A stretch of DNA of 64,000 bases from a bacterium (GCA_003577245.1 QEVS01000006.1:62001-126000); one strand, 5' to 3'; positions 8,121-15,542 are shown, numbered from the stretch's first letter. Notes: a model not told the origin generated them from the letters alone. Translations and numbers: made by a program.

Positions 8121-8396
8121 TTAGCCTCCTGCGACTGCCGGCACGATGCTCACCTCGTCCCCATCCTTCAGCGGCGTGGAGAGGCCATCGATGAAGCGCA
8201 CGTCATCGCCGTTGACGTAGATGTTCACGAAGCGCCTGAGCTGCCCGGAATCATCCATGAGCCGCTCGCGAATCCCCGGGTAGCTCGATTCCAGGTTCTC
8301 GATGCACCCGGCCAGGGTGCCACCTTCGCCGGGAACAACGGACAGGTTTCCGGTTAGGCCGCGCAGCGGCTGCGGAATACGAACAGAGACTGGCAT
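8121..8396 (-). CDS. MoaD/ThiS-family sulfur-carrier protein, probable MetO-type
   Basis: 91 residues with a beta-grasp fold (MPVSVRIPQPLRGLTG at the N-terminus, FVNIYVNGDDVRFIDGL, LKDGDEVSIVPAVAGG at the end). The C-terminal GG is the site activated by an E1-like enzyme and converted to a thiocarboxylate. It is the third gene after the SAM riboswitch, behind a threonine-synthase-like enzyme and a NIL-domain protein. By analogy with the Streptomyces MetM/MetO route, its likely job is donating sulfur for homocysteine synthesis, not molybdopterin or thiamine synthesis. A good Shine-Dalgarno (GGAAGG, five bases from ATG) sets the start. No E1 or desulfurase is visible in the window. Confidence 0.85.
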   Translation of the reverse strand: MPVSVRIPQPLRGLTGNLSVVPGEGGTLAGCIENLESSYPGIRERLMDDSGQLRRFVNIYVNGDDVRFIDGLSTPLKDGDEVSIVPAVAGG

Positions 8397-8449
8397 CAGT
8401 ACCTTCCGATCCTTCTTCTTGAGTTGTTCTGTTGCAGTCCGGGCCCGCC

Positions 8450-8692
8450 TCAGCCCTCGACTATGTCCCCGCCCACCGGGTCGACGCGCACGCCCCGCGA
8501 TTGCGCCCACGCCAGGCTTCGCTCGATCTCCCCGGGATCGCCTTCGATTTCGAGCACCACCCAGCCCGTATGCTCATCCACATCCGCCATGCGGATGTTG
8601 GTGACCACCTGGAATTCGTGGCCCATCCGGTGGATCACGGGCTCCTTGATCATCTCTTCGGGGAAGGTGAACCTTACGCGCTTCAGTGCCAT
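8450..8692 (-). CDS. NIL-domain protein, putative small subunit of the methionine operon
   Basis: 80 residues forming one ferredoxin-like NIL domain (KRVRFTFPEEMIKEPVIHRM, then a beta-rich core with TGWVVLEIEGDPGEIERSL). NIL domains occur at the C-terminus of MetN methionine importers, where they bind methionine, and in the archaeal homocysteine-forming system from aspartate semialdehyde. Here it is free-standing and overlaps the stop of the PLP enzyme gene by one base, so translation is coupled. It may sense methionine or support the sulfur transfer step; which one cannot be decided from sequence. Confidence 0.85.
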   Translation of the reverse strand: MALKRVRFTFPEEMIKEPVIHRMGHEFQVVTNIRMADVDEHTGWVVLEIEGDPGEIERSLAWAQSRGVRVDPVGGDIVEG

Positions 8693-9939
8693 CAGGCCGG
8701 GACCTCCGCCTTCTGCAGCGCCTCGCAGGCCTGCTCGAAGCTCTCCATGCTGGCTTCCACTTCCAGCGGCGGCCGGAGCGCCTCGGCTACCGCCTCCGAC
8801 GTCTTGAAGCCTGCCCCTGTGATGAACGCGACGGTGAGCTCGTCGGGGCTGATTCTACCCCTCTCGGCAAGCTGTTTCAGGCTCGCCACGGTCACGCCGG
8901 CCGCCGTCTCCCCGAAAATCCCCTCCGTCTCGGCGAGCAGAGTCATCCCCTTCACAATCTCTTCGTCGTTCACGTTGCCACAGGCGCCTTCTGTATCGCG
9001 CAGCTGCACCAGGCTGTAGTAGCCGTCGGCCGGGTTGCCAATGGCCAGCGACCGGGCGATGGTGTTGGGCCGCTGGGGCCGGAAGTTCATCGACCCCTCT
9101 TCCCAGGCCACCGCCACCGGCGAGCACCCCGTCGCCTGGGCGCCGCTCATGCGCGTCCGGGGTGGGTCTATCAGCCCGATCTTTGCCAGCTCATCCAGCC
9201 CCTTGCGAATCTTTACGAAGAGCGAGCCGCTGGCGATGGGCACAACGCAGTGGTCCGGCGCGCGCCACCCGAGCTGTTCGGCGATCTCGAACCCGAGCGT
9301 CTTCGACCCCTCCGAGTAGTAGGGTCGCACGTTCACGTTGACGAATGCCCAGTTGTAGCTGCCTGCCAGCTCGGCGCAGAGGCGGTTCACGGCATCGTAG
9401 TTGCCGCGCACCTTTACCAGCGTGGGCCCGTAAATGCTCGAACCGAGCACCTTCCCCGCCTCAAGGTCATGCGGGATGAACACAACGGCATCCATCCCCG
9501 CCGCCGCGGCGTGCGCGCTAACGCTGTTGGCCAGGTTCCCCGTGCTTGCGCACGCCAGCTTCTCATAGCCCAGCTCCCGGGCACGCGTGCTCGCTATGGC
9601 CACCACCCGGTCCTTGAACGACCAGGTCGGATTCACGGTGTCGTTCTTGATGTAAAGGCGAGGAAGCCCGAGGGCCTTGCCCAGGTTCTTGGCGTGGATC
9701 AGGGGCGTGAACCCCGCGCCGATATCCACCGCCGCGTTGGCATCGCAGGGCAGCAGATTCCTGTAGCGCCAGAGGCTGGCCGGGCCGGCGGCAATGCTCT
9801 CGCGGCTCGTGTTCCGGCGGATGGCGTCGTAGTCGTAGGCCACTTCCAGCGGCCCAAAACAGAACTCGCAGACGTGAATCGCCGCCAGCGGATACTCGCG
9901 GTGACACTCACGGCAGCGAAGGCTCTTCGCGAAACTCAT
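8692..9939 (-). CDS. Threonine synthase-family PLP enzyme, probable MetM-type homocysteine synthase
   Basis: 415 residues. Four cysteines near the N-terminus (CRECHREYP and CEFCFGPLEV) suggest a zinc ribbon, as in many type II threonine synthases. The PLP lysine lies in NPTWSFKDR and the phosphate-binding loop in ASTGNLANSVSAHAA. Classical activity is O-phosphohomoserine to threonine. The gene is however preceded by a SAM-I riboswitch and followed by NIL and sulfur-carrier genes, a setting for methionine, not threonine. I recall the Streptomyces enzyme MetM, a threonine synthase homologue that makes homocysteine from O-phosphohomoserine with a thiocarboxylated carrier (MetO); this operon matches it. 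The ATG chosen is preceded by GGAG; an in-frame start ten codons upstream is possible. If not MetM-like, it is a thrC under SAM control. Confidence 0.85.
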   Translation of the reverse strand: MSFAKSLRCRECHREYPLAAIHVCEFCFGPLEVAYDYDAIRRNTSRESIAAGPASLWRYRNLLPCDANAAVDIGAGFTPLIHAKNLGKALGLPRLYIKNDTVNPTWSFKDRVVAIASTRARELGYEKLACASTGNLANSVSAHAAAAGMDAVVFIPHDLEAGKVLGSSIYGPTLVKVRGNYDAVNRLCAELAGSYNWAFVNVNVRPYYSEGSKTLGFEIAEQLGWRAPDHCVVPIASGSLFVKIRKGLDELAKIGLIDPPRTRMSGAQATGCSPVAVAWEEGSMNFRPQRPNTIARSLAIGNPADGYYSLVQLRDTEGACGNVNDEEIVKGMTLLAETEGIFGETAAGVTVASLKQLAERGRISPDELTVAFITGAGFKTSEAVAEALRPPLEVEASMESFEQACEALQKAEVPA

Positions 9940-9975
9940 GCTCCATACTCCATGCGTCCCCTCCGGCACGGAGGG

Positions 9976-9999
9976 AAAAAGGGCGCGCGGGCGGCGCGC
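9976..9999 (-). terminator. Riboswitch-controlled terminator
   Basis: On the minus strand, GCGCGC-CGCCC-GCGCGC is followed by CCTTTTTCCC. It lies between the SAM aptamer and the PLP enzyme start, so SAM binding would favour this hairpin and stop transcription. A smaller hairpin, CTCCG-TGC-CGGAG, follows just before the start region. Confidence 0.75.
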
Positions 10000-10119
10000 A
10001 TCGGCTTTCGAACGTTGGTGGAGGCCCCTTTGCCAGGGGCTAGAGCATGCACATTCGGCCCGGCAACCAAACCATCTGACTCTCCATTACCGCCTGGGCC
10101 GGTTCTTCTGTGAGCGCTG

Positions 10120-10234
10120 GCGCTCTCATCTTCCTCCCGGCGCACCGGGAGACCGGATTTGGCACCTTGCCTGATGAAGGCAGGTTGCCGGGGCTTCGCA
10201 GGGCCGGTCCCTCCACCCCGTCTTGATAAGTGCG
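10120..10234 (-). promoter_or_regulatory. SAM-I (S-box) riboswitch
   Basis: On the minus strand the conserved S-box blocks appear in order: CTTATCAAGA, GGTGGAGGGACCGGCCC, GAAGCCCCGGCAACC, GGTGCCAAATCC and AGATGAGAG. Helix P1 forms between CUUAUC and GAUGAG and extends through flanking GCG/CGC. The kink-turn and SAM-contacting bases of the family are present. Between aptamer and gene lie a possible antiterminator (GCCCC/GGGGC near 10.03 kb) and the GC-rich terminator at 9.98 kb, so control is by transcription attenuation, off when SAM is high. The target is the threonine-synthase-like/NIL/sulfur-carrier operon. Confidence 0.93.
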
Positions 10235-10403
10235 GCCACCTGTGCGGATGTTGAACACCATTCTACGAAACACGGCGCTAAACCGGAAGCCGCATGGCGC
10301 ATTGGCATGGTCCATTCGGGCCGTGCGGTATGGGACCAACGGTCCTTCCCGGGCCGGGCCGGCCGGGCTTCACTGTGCATGACCAATCTCTGGAGGTGCT
10401 GCC

Positions 10404-10838
10404 GTGACAGGCCTGGTCCGCTGGAATCCGTTCGAAGAGCTCGTCAATCTCTGGCCACGCGACCTCTTCAGCCGCATTGAGCCCGGCGGCTCGCTCGCCG
10501 TGGAATGGAACCCCCGCTGCGCCGTGACCGAAGCCGAGGACGCCATCGTCGTCCACGCCGAGCTCCCCGGCGTCGCCGCCGATGACATGGAGGTCACCGT
10601 CAGCGGTTCCACCCTCCGCATTCGCGGCGAAAAGCGCGGCGAGAAGAAGGAGGAGGCGAAGGGCCGCAGCTACAGCGAACGCTTCTTCGGCTCCTTCGAA
10701 CGCATCCTCACCATCCCCGCGTCGGTCGATGCCGCGAAGATCGAAGCCACCCTCAAGGACGGTGTGCTGGAGGTGAAGCTCCCCCGGGTGACACCCGCCG
10801 AACCAGCGGAGAAGAAGATCAAGGTCCAGGCAAGCTGA
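10404..10838 (+). CDS. Small heat shock protein Hsp20
   Basis: 144 residues. N-terminal arm MTGLVRWNPFEELVNL, then an alpha-crystallin domain (about residues 38-132) with AELPGVAADDMEVTVSGSTL and the C-terminal KDGVLEVKLPRV strand, followed by a charged tail. These proteins form oligomers that hold unfolding proteins for refolding by the DnaK/GroEL systems. GTG start with TGGAGG eight bases upstream. No CIRCE or other heat-shock operator is visible in front of it; the upstream gap also holds the divergent SAM riboswitch. A GC-rich inverted repeat (GGGCGGGCC/GGCCCGCCC) follows the stop. Confidence 0.93.
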   Translation: MTGLVRWNPFEELVNLWPRDLFSRIEPGGSLAVEWNPRCAVTEAEDAIVVHAELPGVAADDMEVTVSGSTLRIRGEKRGEKKEEAKGRSYSERFFGSFERILTIPASVDAAKIEATLKDGVLEVKLPRVTPAEPAEKKIKVQAS

Positions 10839-10856
10839 CCTTGCGACTCCCACCGG

Positions 10857-10891
10857 GGCGGGCCGCCATTCCCTCGACGGCCGGCCCGCCC
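10857..10891 (+). terminator. Possible terminator after hsp20
   Basis: GGGCGGGCC and GGCCCGCCC form a nine-pair stem. There is no T-tract, so termination efficiency is doubtful. Confidence 0.4.
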
Positions 10892-11050
10892 AAAGTACAG
10901 GCTTCGCGCCGCCGTCCTTGAGCGACCGGACAAATGGCCGAGAGGGTAACCCTTGATGGGCCCCCCGGCCCTGAGACGGCGGCGCGGAGCCGCTCATACT
11001 CTCCTCAATCAGCCGGGCCACCAGCGTGCGAGCGAAAGGAAGTTCACGCG

Positions 11051-11239
11051 ATGCAGTCAGCGATCATCGAGAATCCTTCAAGGCGGCCACTCGCCGTCCC
11101 GGACCGCCAATGCCTCCACCGGACAACCTGGGTGGTGGAGATGACAACCAGGCGAATCGTGCGCCTCGACTGCAGCGTTTGCGCTGCCGGCGCCGCCGCG
11201 CCGCGCTCCGGGCTGCCCGTCCGGCAGAGGGCTGGCTGA
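11051..11239 (+). CDS. Small cysteine-containing protein, unknown function
   Basis: 62 residues, starting MQSAIIENPSRRPLAVP. A Cys near residue 20 (RQCLHRTTW) and a CSVC pair near residue 41 could hold a metal, with a hydrophobic strand between. The Shine-Dalgarno CGAAAGGAAG lies about eight bases before the ATG. I do not recognise a family, and the gene is short enough that it may be spurious; the ribosome site and Cys spacing are the main support. It is followed one base after its stop by another small frame, suggesting a small operon with the helical protein further on. Confidence 0.45.
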   Translation: MQSAIIENPSRRPLAVPDRQCLHRTTWVVEMTTRRIVRLDCSVCAAGAAAPRSGLPVRQRAG

Positions 11240-11240
11240 A

Positions 11241-11447
11241 GTGCCGGCCCTTCGCTGGCTGCGCCGTTTCTTCCGCGAGGGCGCCGAGACCCTGGCTCCC
11301 GATGAGTCGGACGTGCGCGTCATCGCTCCTGTAGACGGGCCTGAGATAATCATCCAGGAGATACCGGAAACGCCGCCGCCCCATGCGGCGGCTCACACCG
11401 GACCGTCAGCCCGCAAATTGAGGAGTGAAGACCGTGGCCAACGCTGA
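11241..11447 (+). CDS. Small hypothetical protein
   Basis: 68 residues beginning MPALRWLRRFFREGAETL, basic and amphipathic at the N-terminus, then an acidic middle with DESDVRVIAPVDGPEIIIQ and a Pro/His-rich tail. GTG start one base after the stop of the preceding small frame; its end overlaps the start of the next gene by 14 bases. Amino-acid composition in the middle is protein-like. No known family. It could be real or an artefact of GC-rich sequence. Confidence 0.35.
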   Translation: MPALRWLRRFFREGAETLAPDESDVRVIAPVDGPEIIIQEIPETPPPHAAAHTGPSARKLRSEDRGQR

Positions 11448-11859
11448 ACTGATCTCGGGGGCAAGGCCCCGCGAAGAGTCCCTTTTCCGCGCCGCCCAGG
11501 AGCTCGAGCAGGCGATCGCCGCTCCCAATGGCGGAGAAGAATGGTACGCGCACGTCCGCGCTGCCCTCCGGCGCTGCATCCTCGCGGTCGAAACGCGGCT
11601 CGACAGCCTCATCGGCCCCGGGGGCATGGAAGCCCAGATCACGCGCAACGAGCCGCGCCTCATCCCGGCGCTCGACAAGCTTGAAGCGGCCCTTGCCTCC
11701 CTCCTCGTCGAGTTCTGGGAAACCAAAGGGCAGCCGTCGTCCATCGCCACGGCCGGAATTGGCCGCCTTGAAGACCTCCTGCGCCAGGTGCGAGAGATTG
11801 CCGGGAACGAGTACATGCTCGTGCATGAAGCCTTCAACGCCCCCGGCGGCGAAGAGTAG
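11434..11859 (+). CDS. Predicted all-helical hypothetical protein
   Basis: 141 residues, almost entirely amphipathic helices (ESLFRAAQELEQAIAAP, EEWYAHVRAALRRCILAVETR, RLIPALDKLEAALASLLVEF, IGRLEDLLRQVREIAGNEY). Spacing suggests a four-helix bundle of hemerythrin-like length, but the metal-binding His pattern is missing. The GTG chosen has GAGGAG eight bases upstream; a GTG nine bases earlier lies on top of that site and is disfavoured. Function unknown. Confidence 0.7.
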   Translation: MANAELISGARPREESLFRAAQELEQAIAAPNGGEEWYAHVRAALRRCILAVETRLDSLIGPGGMEAQITRNEPRLIPALDKLEAALASLLVEFWETKGQPSSIATAGIGRLEDLLRQVREIAGNEYMLVHEAFNAPGGEE

Positions 11860-11905
11860 ACACCTGCGGCCATGCCCGGGGGCTGTCAGCGCGACCGGTG
11901 GCGGC

Positions 11906-11911
11906 TATCCT
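11906..11911 (+). promoter_or_regulatory. -10 element of a leaderless promoter (GntR gene)
   Basis: TATCCT ends six bases before the GTG start and no Shine-Dalgarno is present. The -35 region is weak. Confidence 0.5.
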
Positions 11912-11917
11912 TGAAGC

Positions 11918-12244
11918 GTGGCCATCCAGAGGCTCCCCGGGCGTACCAAGGCGGACGCGGTCTACGAGGCGCTCCAGAACGCCATCCTCTCCGGGCACCT
12001 GCAGCCCGGTGAACGCCTCCGCCAGGAGGAGATCGCCGAGCAGTGGGGCGTCTCCCAGACCCCTGTGCGTGAGGCTTTCCGCCGCCTCGAGTCCGAAGGG
12101 CTCGTGGAATACGAGGCCAACCGTGGAGTGGTGGTGCGCGGCATACCATGGGCGCCCCCCGCCGCTCCGCTTGAGACCCTTGCGCGCCGCTGGTCCGATA
12201 TCGTCACCGACCCCGGGGCTATCCCGGGGAGCGACTTCCCCTGA
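11918..12244 (+). CDS. GntR-family winged-helix regulator lacking an effector domain
   Basis: 108 residues. Residues 1-75 form a complete GntR DNA-binding domain: TKADAVYEALQNAILSGHL, PGERLRQEEIAEQWGVSQTP, VREAFRRLESEGLVEYEANR, GVVV. This is the FadR/FCD subfamily pattern, but the helical FCD ligand domain (another 130-150 residues) is absent and replaced by about 33 unrelated residues. Its end overlaps the convergent rimI gene by 26 bases. It may bind DNA without ligand control or be a remnant that kept its binding domain. GTG start, leaderless-type promoter. Confidence 0.82.
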   Translation: MAIQRLPGRTKADAVYEALQNAILSGHLQPGERLRQEEIAEQWGVSQTPVREAFRRLESEGLVEYEANRGVVVRGIPWAPPAAPLETLARRWSDIVTDPGAIPGSDFP

Positions 12245-12860
12245 GCTCGTCCCCCGGGTTCACCTTCAGTGACACCCCCGGCAGCCGCCCTGCAAGTTCG
12301 GCAGCAAGCCGCGCGTAGCGCTTGCGAAAGGCCGGGCTGTCCAGCTCTTCCGTCGTCATGATGATCGCGTTCTCGTGCGTATCCGCGTAGTAGCTCTTCC
12401 GAACCCCCACTTCGTGGAAGCCATACTCCCGGTAGAGAGACCTCGCGGCCGTGTTCGATTCCCGGCACTCGAGGGTCGCCACCGACATCATGTGCTCATA
12501 GGCCACATCCACCAGCCCGTGCACCAGCAGGCGGCCCAGCCCGCGCCCGCGATGCCGCTCCGCCACCGCCACCGAAACCACGTGCGCCTCGTCCAGCATC
12601 AGCCAGAGGCCCGCGAACCCCACAATCTCCCGCTCCAGGGCGTGCGAACCATCCGCCGCCGGGCCTTCGAGCGCGATGTAGCGCGCGGCCGGGTTCAGCG
12701 AAAGCTCCCGCTCAAAGGCCGTCAATGGCCACCCTTCCGAGAAGGACGCGCGTTCAATCGCTGCCGCCTCCGGGGCATCCTCCAGTCGCATCATGCGCAA
12801 TCGAAGTCCGGCCACGCCGGCACTGGCTGACGTTTTCCCGGCCACATCTCGCAGAGTCAC
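12219..12860 (-). CDS. rimI: Ribosomal-protein-alanine N-acetyltransferase RimI-like
   Basis: 213 residues of GNAT fold. Start of the domain: GLRLRMMRLEDAPEAAAIERASF; acetyl-CoA loop AVAERHRGRGLGRLLV (R/Q-x-x-G-x-G/A); then ATLECRESNTAARSLYREYGF and VRKSYYADTHENAIIMT, the latter typical of RimI. Acetylates the N-terminal alanine of ribosomal protein S18, or acts more broadly on N-termini. The tail of about 45 residues beyond the fold is not conserved. rimI is often next to tsaB/tsaD; here tsaE-tsaB are 24 kb away. GTG start preceded by TAACAT at leaderless spacing. Confidence 0.85.
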   Translation of the reverse strand: MTLRDVAGKTSASAGVAGLRLRMMRLEDAPEAAAIERASFSEGWPLTAFERELSLNPAARYIALEGPAADGSHALEREIVGFAGLWLMLDEAHVVSVAVAERHRGRGLGRLLVHGLVDVAYEHMMSVATLECRESNTAARSLYREYGFHEVGVRKSYYADTHENAIIMTTEELDSPAFRKRYARLAAELAGRLPGVSLKVNPGDELRGSRSPG

Positions 12861-12866
12861 ATCTTG

Positions 12867-12872
12867 ATGTTA
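12867..12872 (-). promoter_or_regulatory. -10 element of a leaderless promoter (rimI)
   Basis: On the minus strand TAACAT ends six bases before the GTG start of rimI, with no ribosome-binding site in between. Confidence 0.5.
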
Positions 12873-12947
12873 GCGGCGCGCGGCGAGCCTGGCGAAGTGG
12901 GAAGTTCGTGGCTCCTGAACCACCGGCCCTTTGCCGATAACCACCTC

Positions 12948-13553
12948 ATGGAACCGGGTGTCAAAGCCGGGGCGCCGGTCCTCGTCATCCAGCCCGGTGG
13001 TGAGCCACCATTGCAAGTGCGGGGCGTCGCCCTTACCGGGATCGGCCCGGTGCTTGCCGTGCGGCTCGAATCGCCGTGGCCCGGAATGCCGGGCGACGAG
13101 GTGGCCCTCATTGCCGGGGAGCTCGGCGCGCGGATCGTTGCCCGCGGCAGGCTCCTCGAGGCGCGGGCAAGCGTCGCCTCTATCGAAATCACGGCCCCCT
13201 GGAAGCACGTCGATCGTCGCCGCGGTCAGCGTTTCGCGACCGAGCTTGAAGCCGAGGTCCGCTCGGTGCTCGGGCAGTCGCGGCAGAAGGGCACGATCAC
13301 CGACGTCTCCCTCACTGGCATGGCGGTTGTCACGGCTGCCAAACCGGGCGGGCGGGAGGTGGCCATCGTCACACAGGCCGGCGCCTACTCCGCAACTCTC
13401 CCCTGCGAGCTCGTCCAGGCCAGCCGCAGCGGCGAGGGTGTCACCCTCCACCTCAAGTTTCGCGAACTGACCGCCGCCCAGGCCGCATTTGTCCGCAATC
13501 TCGTGGCTGCGGCCCAGTCCCGCCTGCTCCATGAACGGAGCGAGGCCTCGTGA
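12948..13553 (+). CDS. PilZ-domain protein, probable c-di-GMP receptor
   Basis: 201 residues in a YcgR-like layout: an N-terminal flagellar-brake-like domain (MEPGVKAGAPVLVIQ to about residue 85) and a C-terminal PilZ domain. The c-di-GMP motifs are present: RRRGQRF (RxxxR, near residue 91) and DVSLTGMAV (D/NxSxxG, near 120). Such proteins link c-di-GMP to motility or surface growth, and flagellar motor genes are found at the end of this window. The ATG is chosen because the brake domain starts there; earlier in-frame starts would leave almost no space to divergent rimI. Confidence 0.85.
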   Translation: MEPGVKAGAPVLVIQPGGEPPLQVRGVALTGIGPVLAVRLESPWPGMPGDEVALIAGELGARIVARGRLLEARASVASIEITAPWKHVDRRRGQRFATELEAEVRSVLGQSRQKGTITDVSLTGMAVVTAAKPGGREVAIVTQAGAYSATLPCELVQASRSGEGVTLHLKFRELTAAQAAFVRNLVAAAQSRLLHERSEAS

Positions 13554-13614
13554 GCGTCCCCTCTCGCCGCCCCGGGTGGCGCGAGTGCCGCCCTGCCGGT
13601 AGCATCGCCGCCCG

Positions 13615-15540
13615 ATGGCAATCACCGCTGCCGGCATCTCGGGCTGGGAAATCAGCTCGAACAGCGCCAGCCCGCCTGTAGCCCACGCTGCGCACGAGCT
13701 TCGCTCTCACCTGCGGCGCGTTGGCGCAGCAGGCAGTACCCCCGGCGTGATTGAGGTTCGCGCCGCCCCGGGCACGAACGATGCCTTCGAAGTTGCCGTC
13801 GAGAATGACCGCGTCGTCATCTCGGGCGAAAGCCCCCGCGGAGCGCTCAATGGCGCCTACTGGCTGCTCGAAGAGCTCGGCTTCGCCTGGATCGAGCCCG
13901 GCGAGGGCGGAATCGCCTTCAGCGCTCCGGCGCCGCTTGATTCCGGCGTCTACTCGCAGTCCCCGGCCTTCCCTCGCCGCACGCTCATCCTCGGCCAGGA
14001 CGCGCTCCATGACGAATGGCAGGACTGGATGGAATGGGCCAGCCGCAACCGCCTGAATGACCTCTTCTTCCACGACACGCCGCCCAGCCGGACCGGGCGC
14101 GCCACCCCTCGACCCACCGGCGCCGCAGCGATCGCCGCCGACGGGGGCGGCTGGCTCTTTGAGCGCTGGGATGCCGACGGCCGGGCCATTGCCGCGGCTG
14201 CAAGCCGGCGCGGCATGTCGCTCCAGTTCGGCGGGCACCACCTCCCCACCCTGCTTCCCCGTGCCCTGTTCGGCGACCATCCCGGCTGGTTCCCCTTGCG
14301 GAACGGCGAACGCGACCCTCGTTTCAACCTCTGCGTTTCCGCGCCCGGGGCCATCGGCCATCTCCAGGAAGCGGCCGCGGCATTTGTGGCTCGCTTCTCA
14401 GGGGCAGACATCTACCACATCTGGCCCGACGACATACCGGGTGGTGGCTGGTGCGAGTGCAGCCCCTGCAGCGCTCTCAGCCCCTCCGACCAGGCGCTCA
14501 TCGCAACGAACGCCATCGCCGAAGCGGTCGCCCGGGCGGCGCCCGGGGCGCGTGTCGCCTACCTCGCCTATCACGACACGGTAACGCCGCCCGAGTTCGC
14601 CCGCCCGTCCGCGAACGTCACCATCCTCTGGGCCCCGCGTGAACGCTGCTACGCGCATTCGTTCGCCGACCCTGCCTGCGCGAAAAACGAGAAGGAGTAC
14701 CTGGAGCCCTTTCTCGGCCTGCTCGACATGCTCGGCGACGACCTCAGCCGCTTGCAGGTCTTCGAGTACTACAGCGACGCCATCCTCTTCAAAGGGCTCG
14801 CTCCAGCCCACCTGGGCGTGCTGCCCGCTGATGCGCGCGGGTATGCTGCCGCGGGCGTCACCAATCTCCAGAACCTCATGGTCGGCGACAGGCCCTGGCT
14901 CGGCCCCCCGTGGCACGCCTGGTGGATGGCCCGCTGCGCCTGGGACCCAACCGCTGAGGCGAAGCTCGCTCTCCGCCGCTTCAGTGAGGCTGCCTTTCCC
15001 GGGGCGGCCGCGCTCATGGCTGCCTACTACGAGGCCATGGAGACCGCCTACAGCTCCCTGCTCGACCTCCACGACATGGCATTGACCCCTCGCCGCGATG
15101 TCCTCGACTTCTCCGGCGTACCTCGCGAAGCCCTCAGAACCAAGGCCAACGAAGCGCTCGGCGCCGCGGCCATCATCGATCGCTGTCGCGCGCTCGTCGA
15201 AAACGCCCGTTCCGGGTCGGAGGAAGGTGCGCGGCGCCTTGCCCGCGAGAAGACCCAGTACGAGATCATCCGGGCCGTCGCCGAACACCTGGGAAACCGG
15301 ACCGCTGCCTGGGACTCGGCCCTCGAAGGCTGGTTCGATGAGGCCCGCCTGCGCCTGCGCGCTGCCGAAGCAGCCCTCGACGCCATCGACCGTTGGGACC
15401 GGGAATGGAACCAGCCAGCCTACGCATCCCTGGCCACGCCCATGCGGCGCGCGATGCGCTTCCACACCAGTGAGGTTCGCCGTCTCATTCCGTCAGCCCC
15501 TGCCCCGGACCCCGCCGGGAGCCCGCCTGCGGGGCAATAG
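13615..15540 (+). CDS. DUF4838-family protein, glycoside-hydrolase-like
   Basis: 641 residues. The first 110 resemble the alpha-glucuronidase N-terminal domain found before GH67/GH20-type barrels (ESPRGALNGAYWLLEELGFAW). The middle is a TIM-barrel-like DUF4838 region with FGGHHLPTLLP, YHIWPDDIPGGGWCECSPC, RVAYLAYHDTVTPPE and HAWWMARCAWDP. No signal peptide is visible, so it may act in the cytoplasm. The acidic residues around IWPDD and the E near residue 430 could be catalytic, but the reaction of this family is not established. Stands as its own unit; hairpin terminator follows. Confidence 0.75.
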   Translation: MAITAAGISGWEISSNSASPPVAHAAHELRSHLRRVGAAGSTPGVIEVRAAPGTNDAFEVAVENDRVVISGESPRGALNGAYWLLEELGFAWIEPGEGGIAFSAPAPLDSGVYSQSPAFPRRTLILGQDALHDEWQDWMEWASRNRLNDLFFHDTPPSRTGRATPRPTGAAAIAADGGGWLFERWDADGRAIAAAASRRGMSLQFGGHHLPTLLPRALFGDHPGWFPLRNGERDPRFNLCVSAPGAIGHLQEAAAAFVARFSGADIYHIWPDDIPGGGWCECSPCSALSPSDQALIATNAIAEAVARAAPGARVAYLAYHDTVTPPEFARPSANVTILWAPRERCYAHSFADPACAKNEKEYLEPFLGLLDMLGDDLSRLQVFEYYSDAILFKGLAPAHLGVLPADARGYAAAGVTNLQNLMVGDRPWLGPPWHAWWMARCAWDPTAEAKLALRRFSEAAFPGAAALMAAYYEAMETAYSSLLDLHDMALTPRRDVLDFSGVPREALRTKANEALGAAAIIDRCRALVENARSGSEEGARRLAREKTQYEIIRAVAEHLGNRTAAWDSALEGWFDEARLRLRAAEAALDAIDRWDREWNQPAYASLATPMRRAMRFHTSEVRRLIPSAPAPDPAGSPPAGQ

Positions 15541-15542
15541 GA

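Noticed and set aside
8692-9969. Start of the PLP enzyme ten codons upstream
   Set aside because: The extra residues are not conserved in character and the downstream ATG has GGAG at a short but workable distance; the longer form cannot be fully excluded.
9940-10240. T-box leader for the threonine synthase-like gene
   Set aside because: No specifier loop or AGGGTGG-type antiterminator; the SAM-I consensus explains the conserved blocks.
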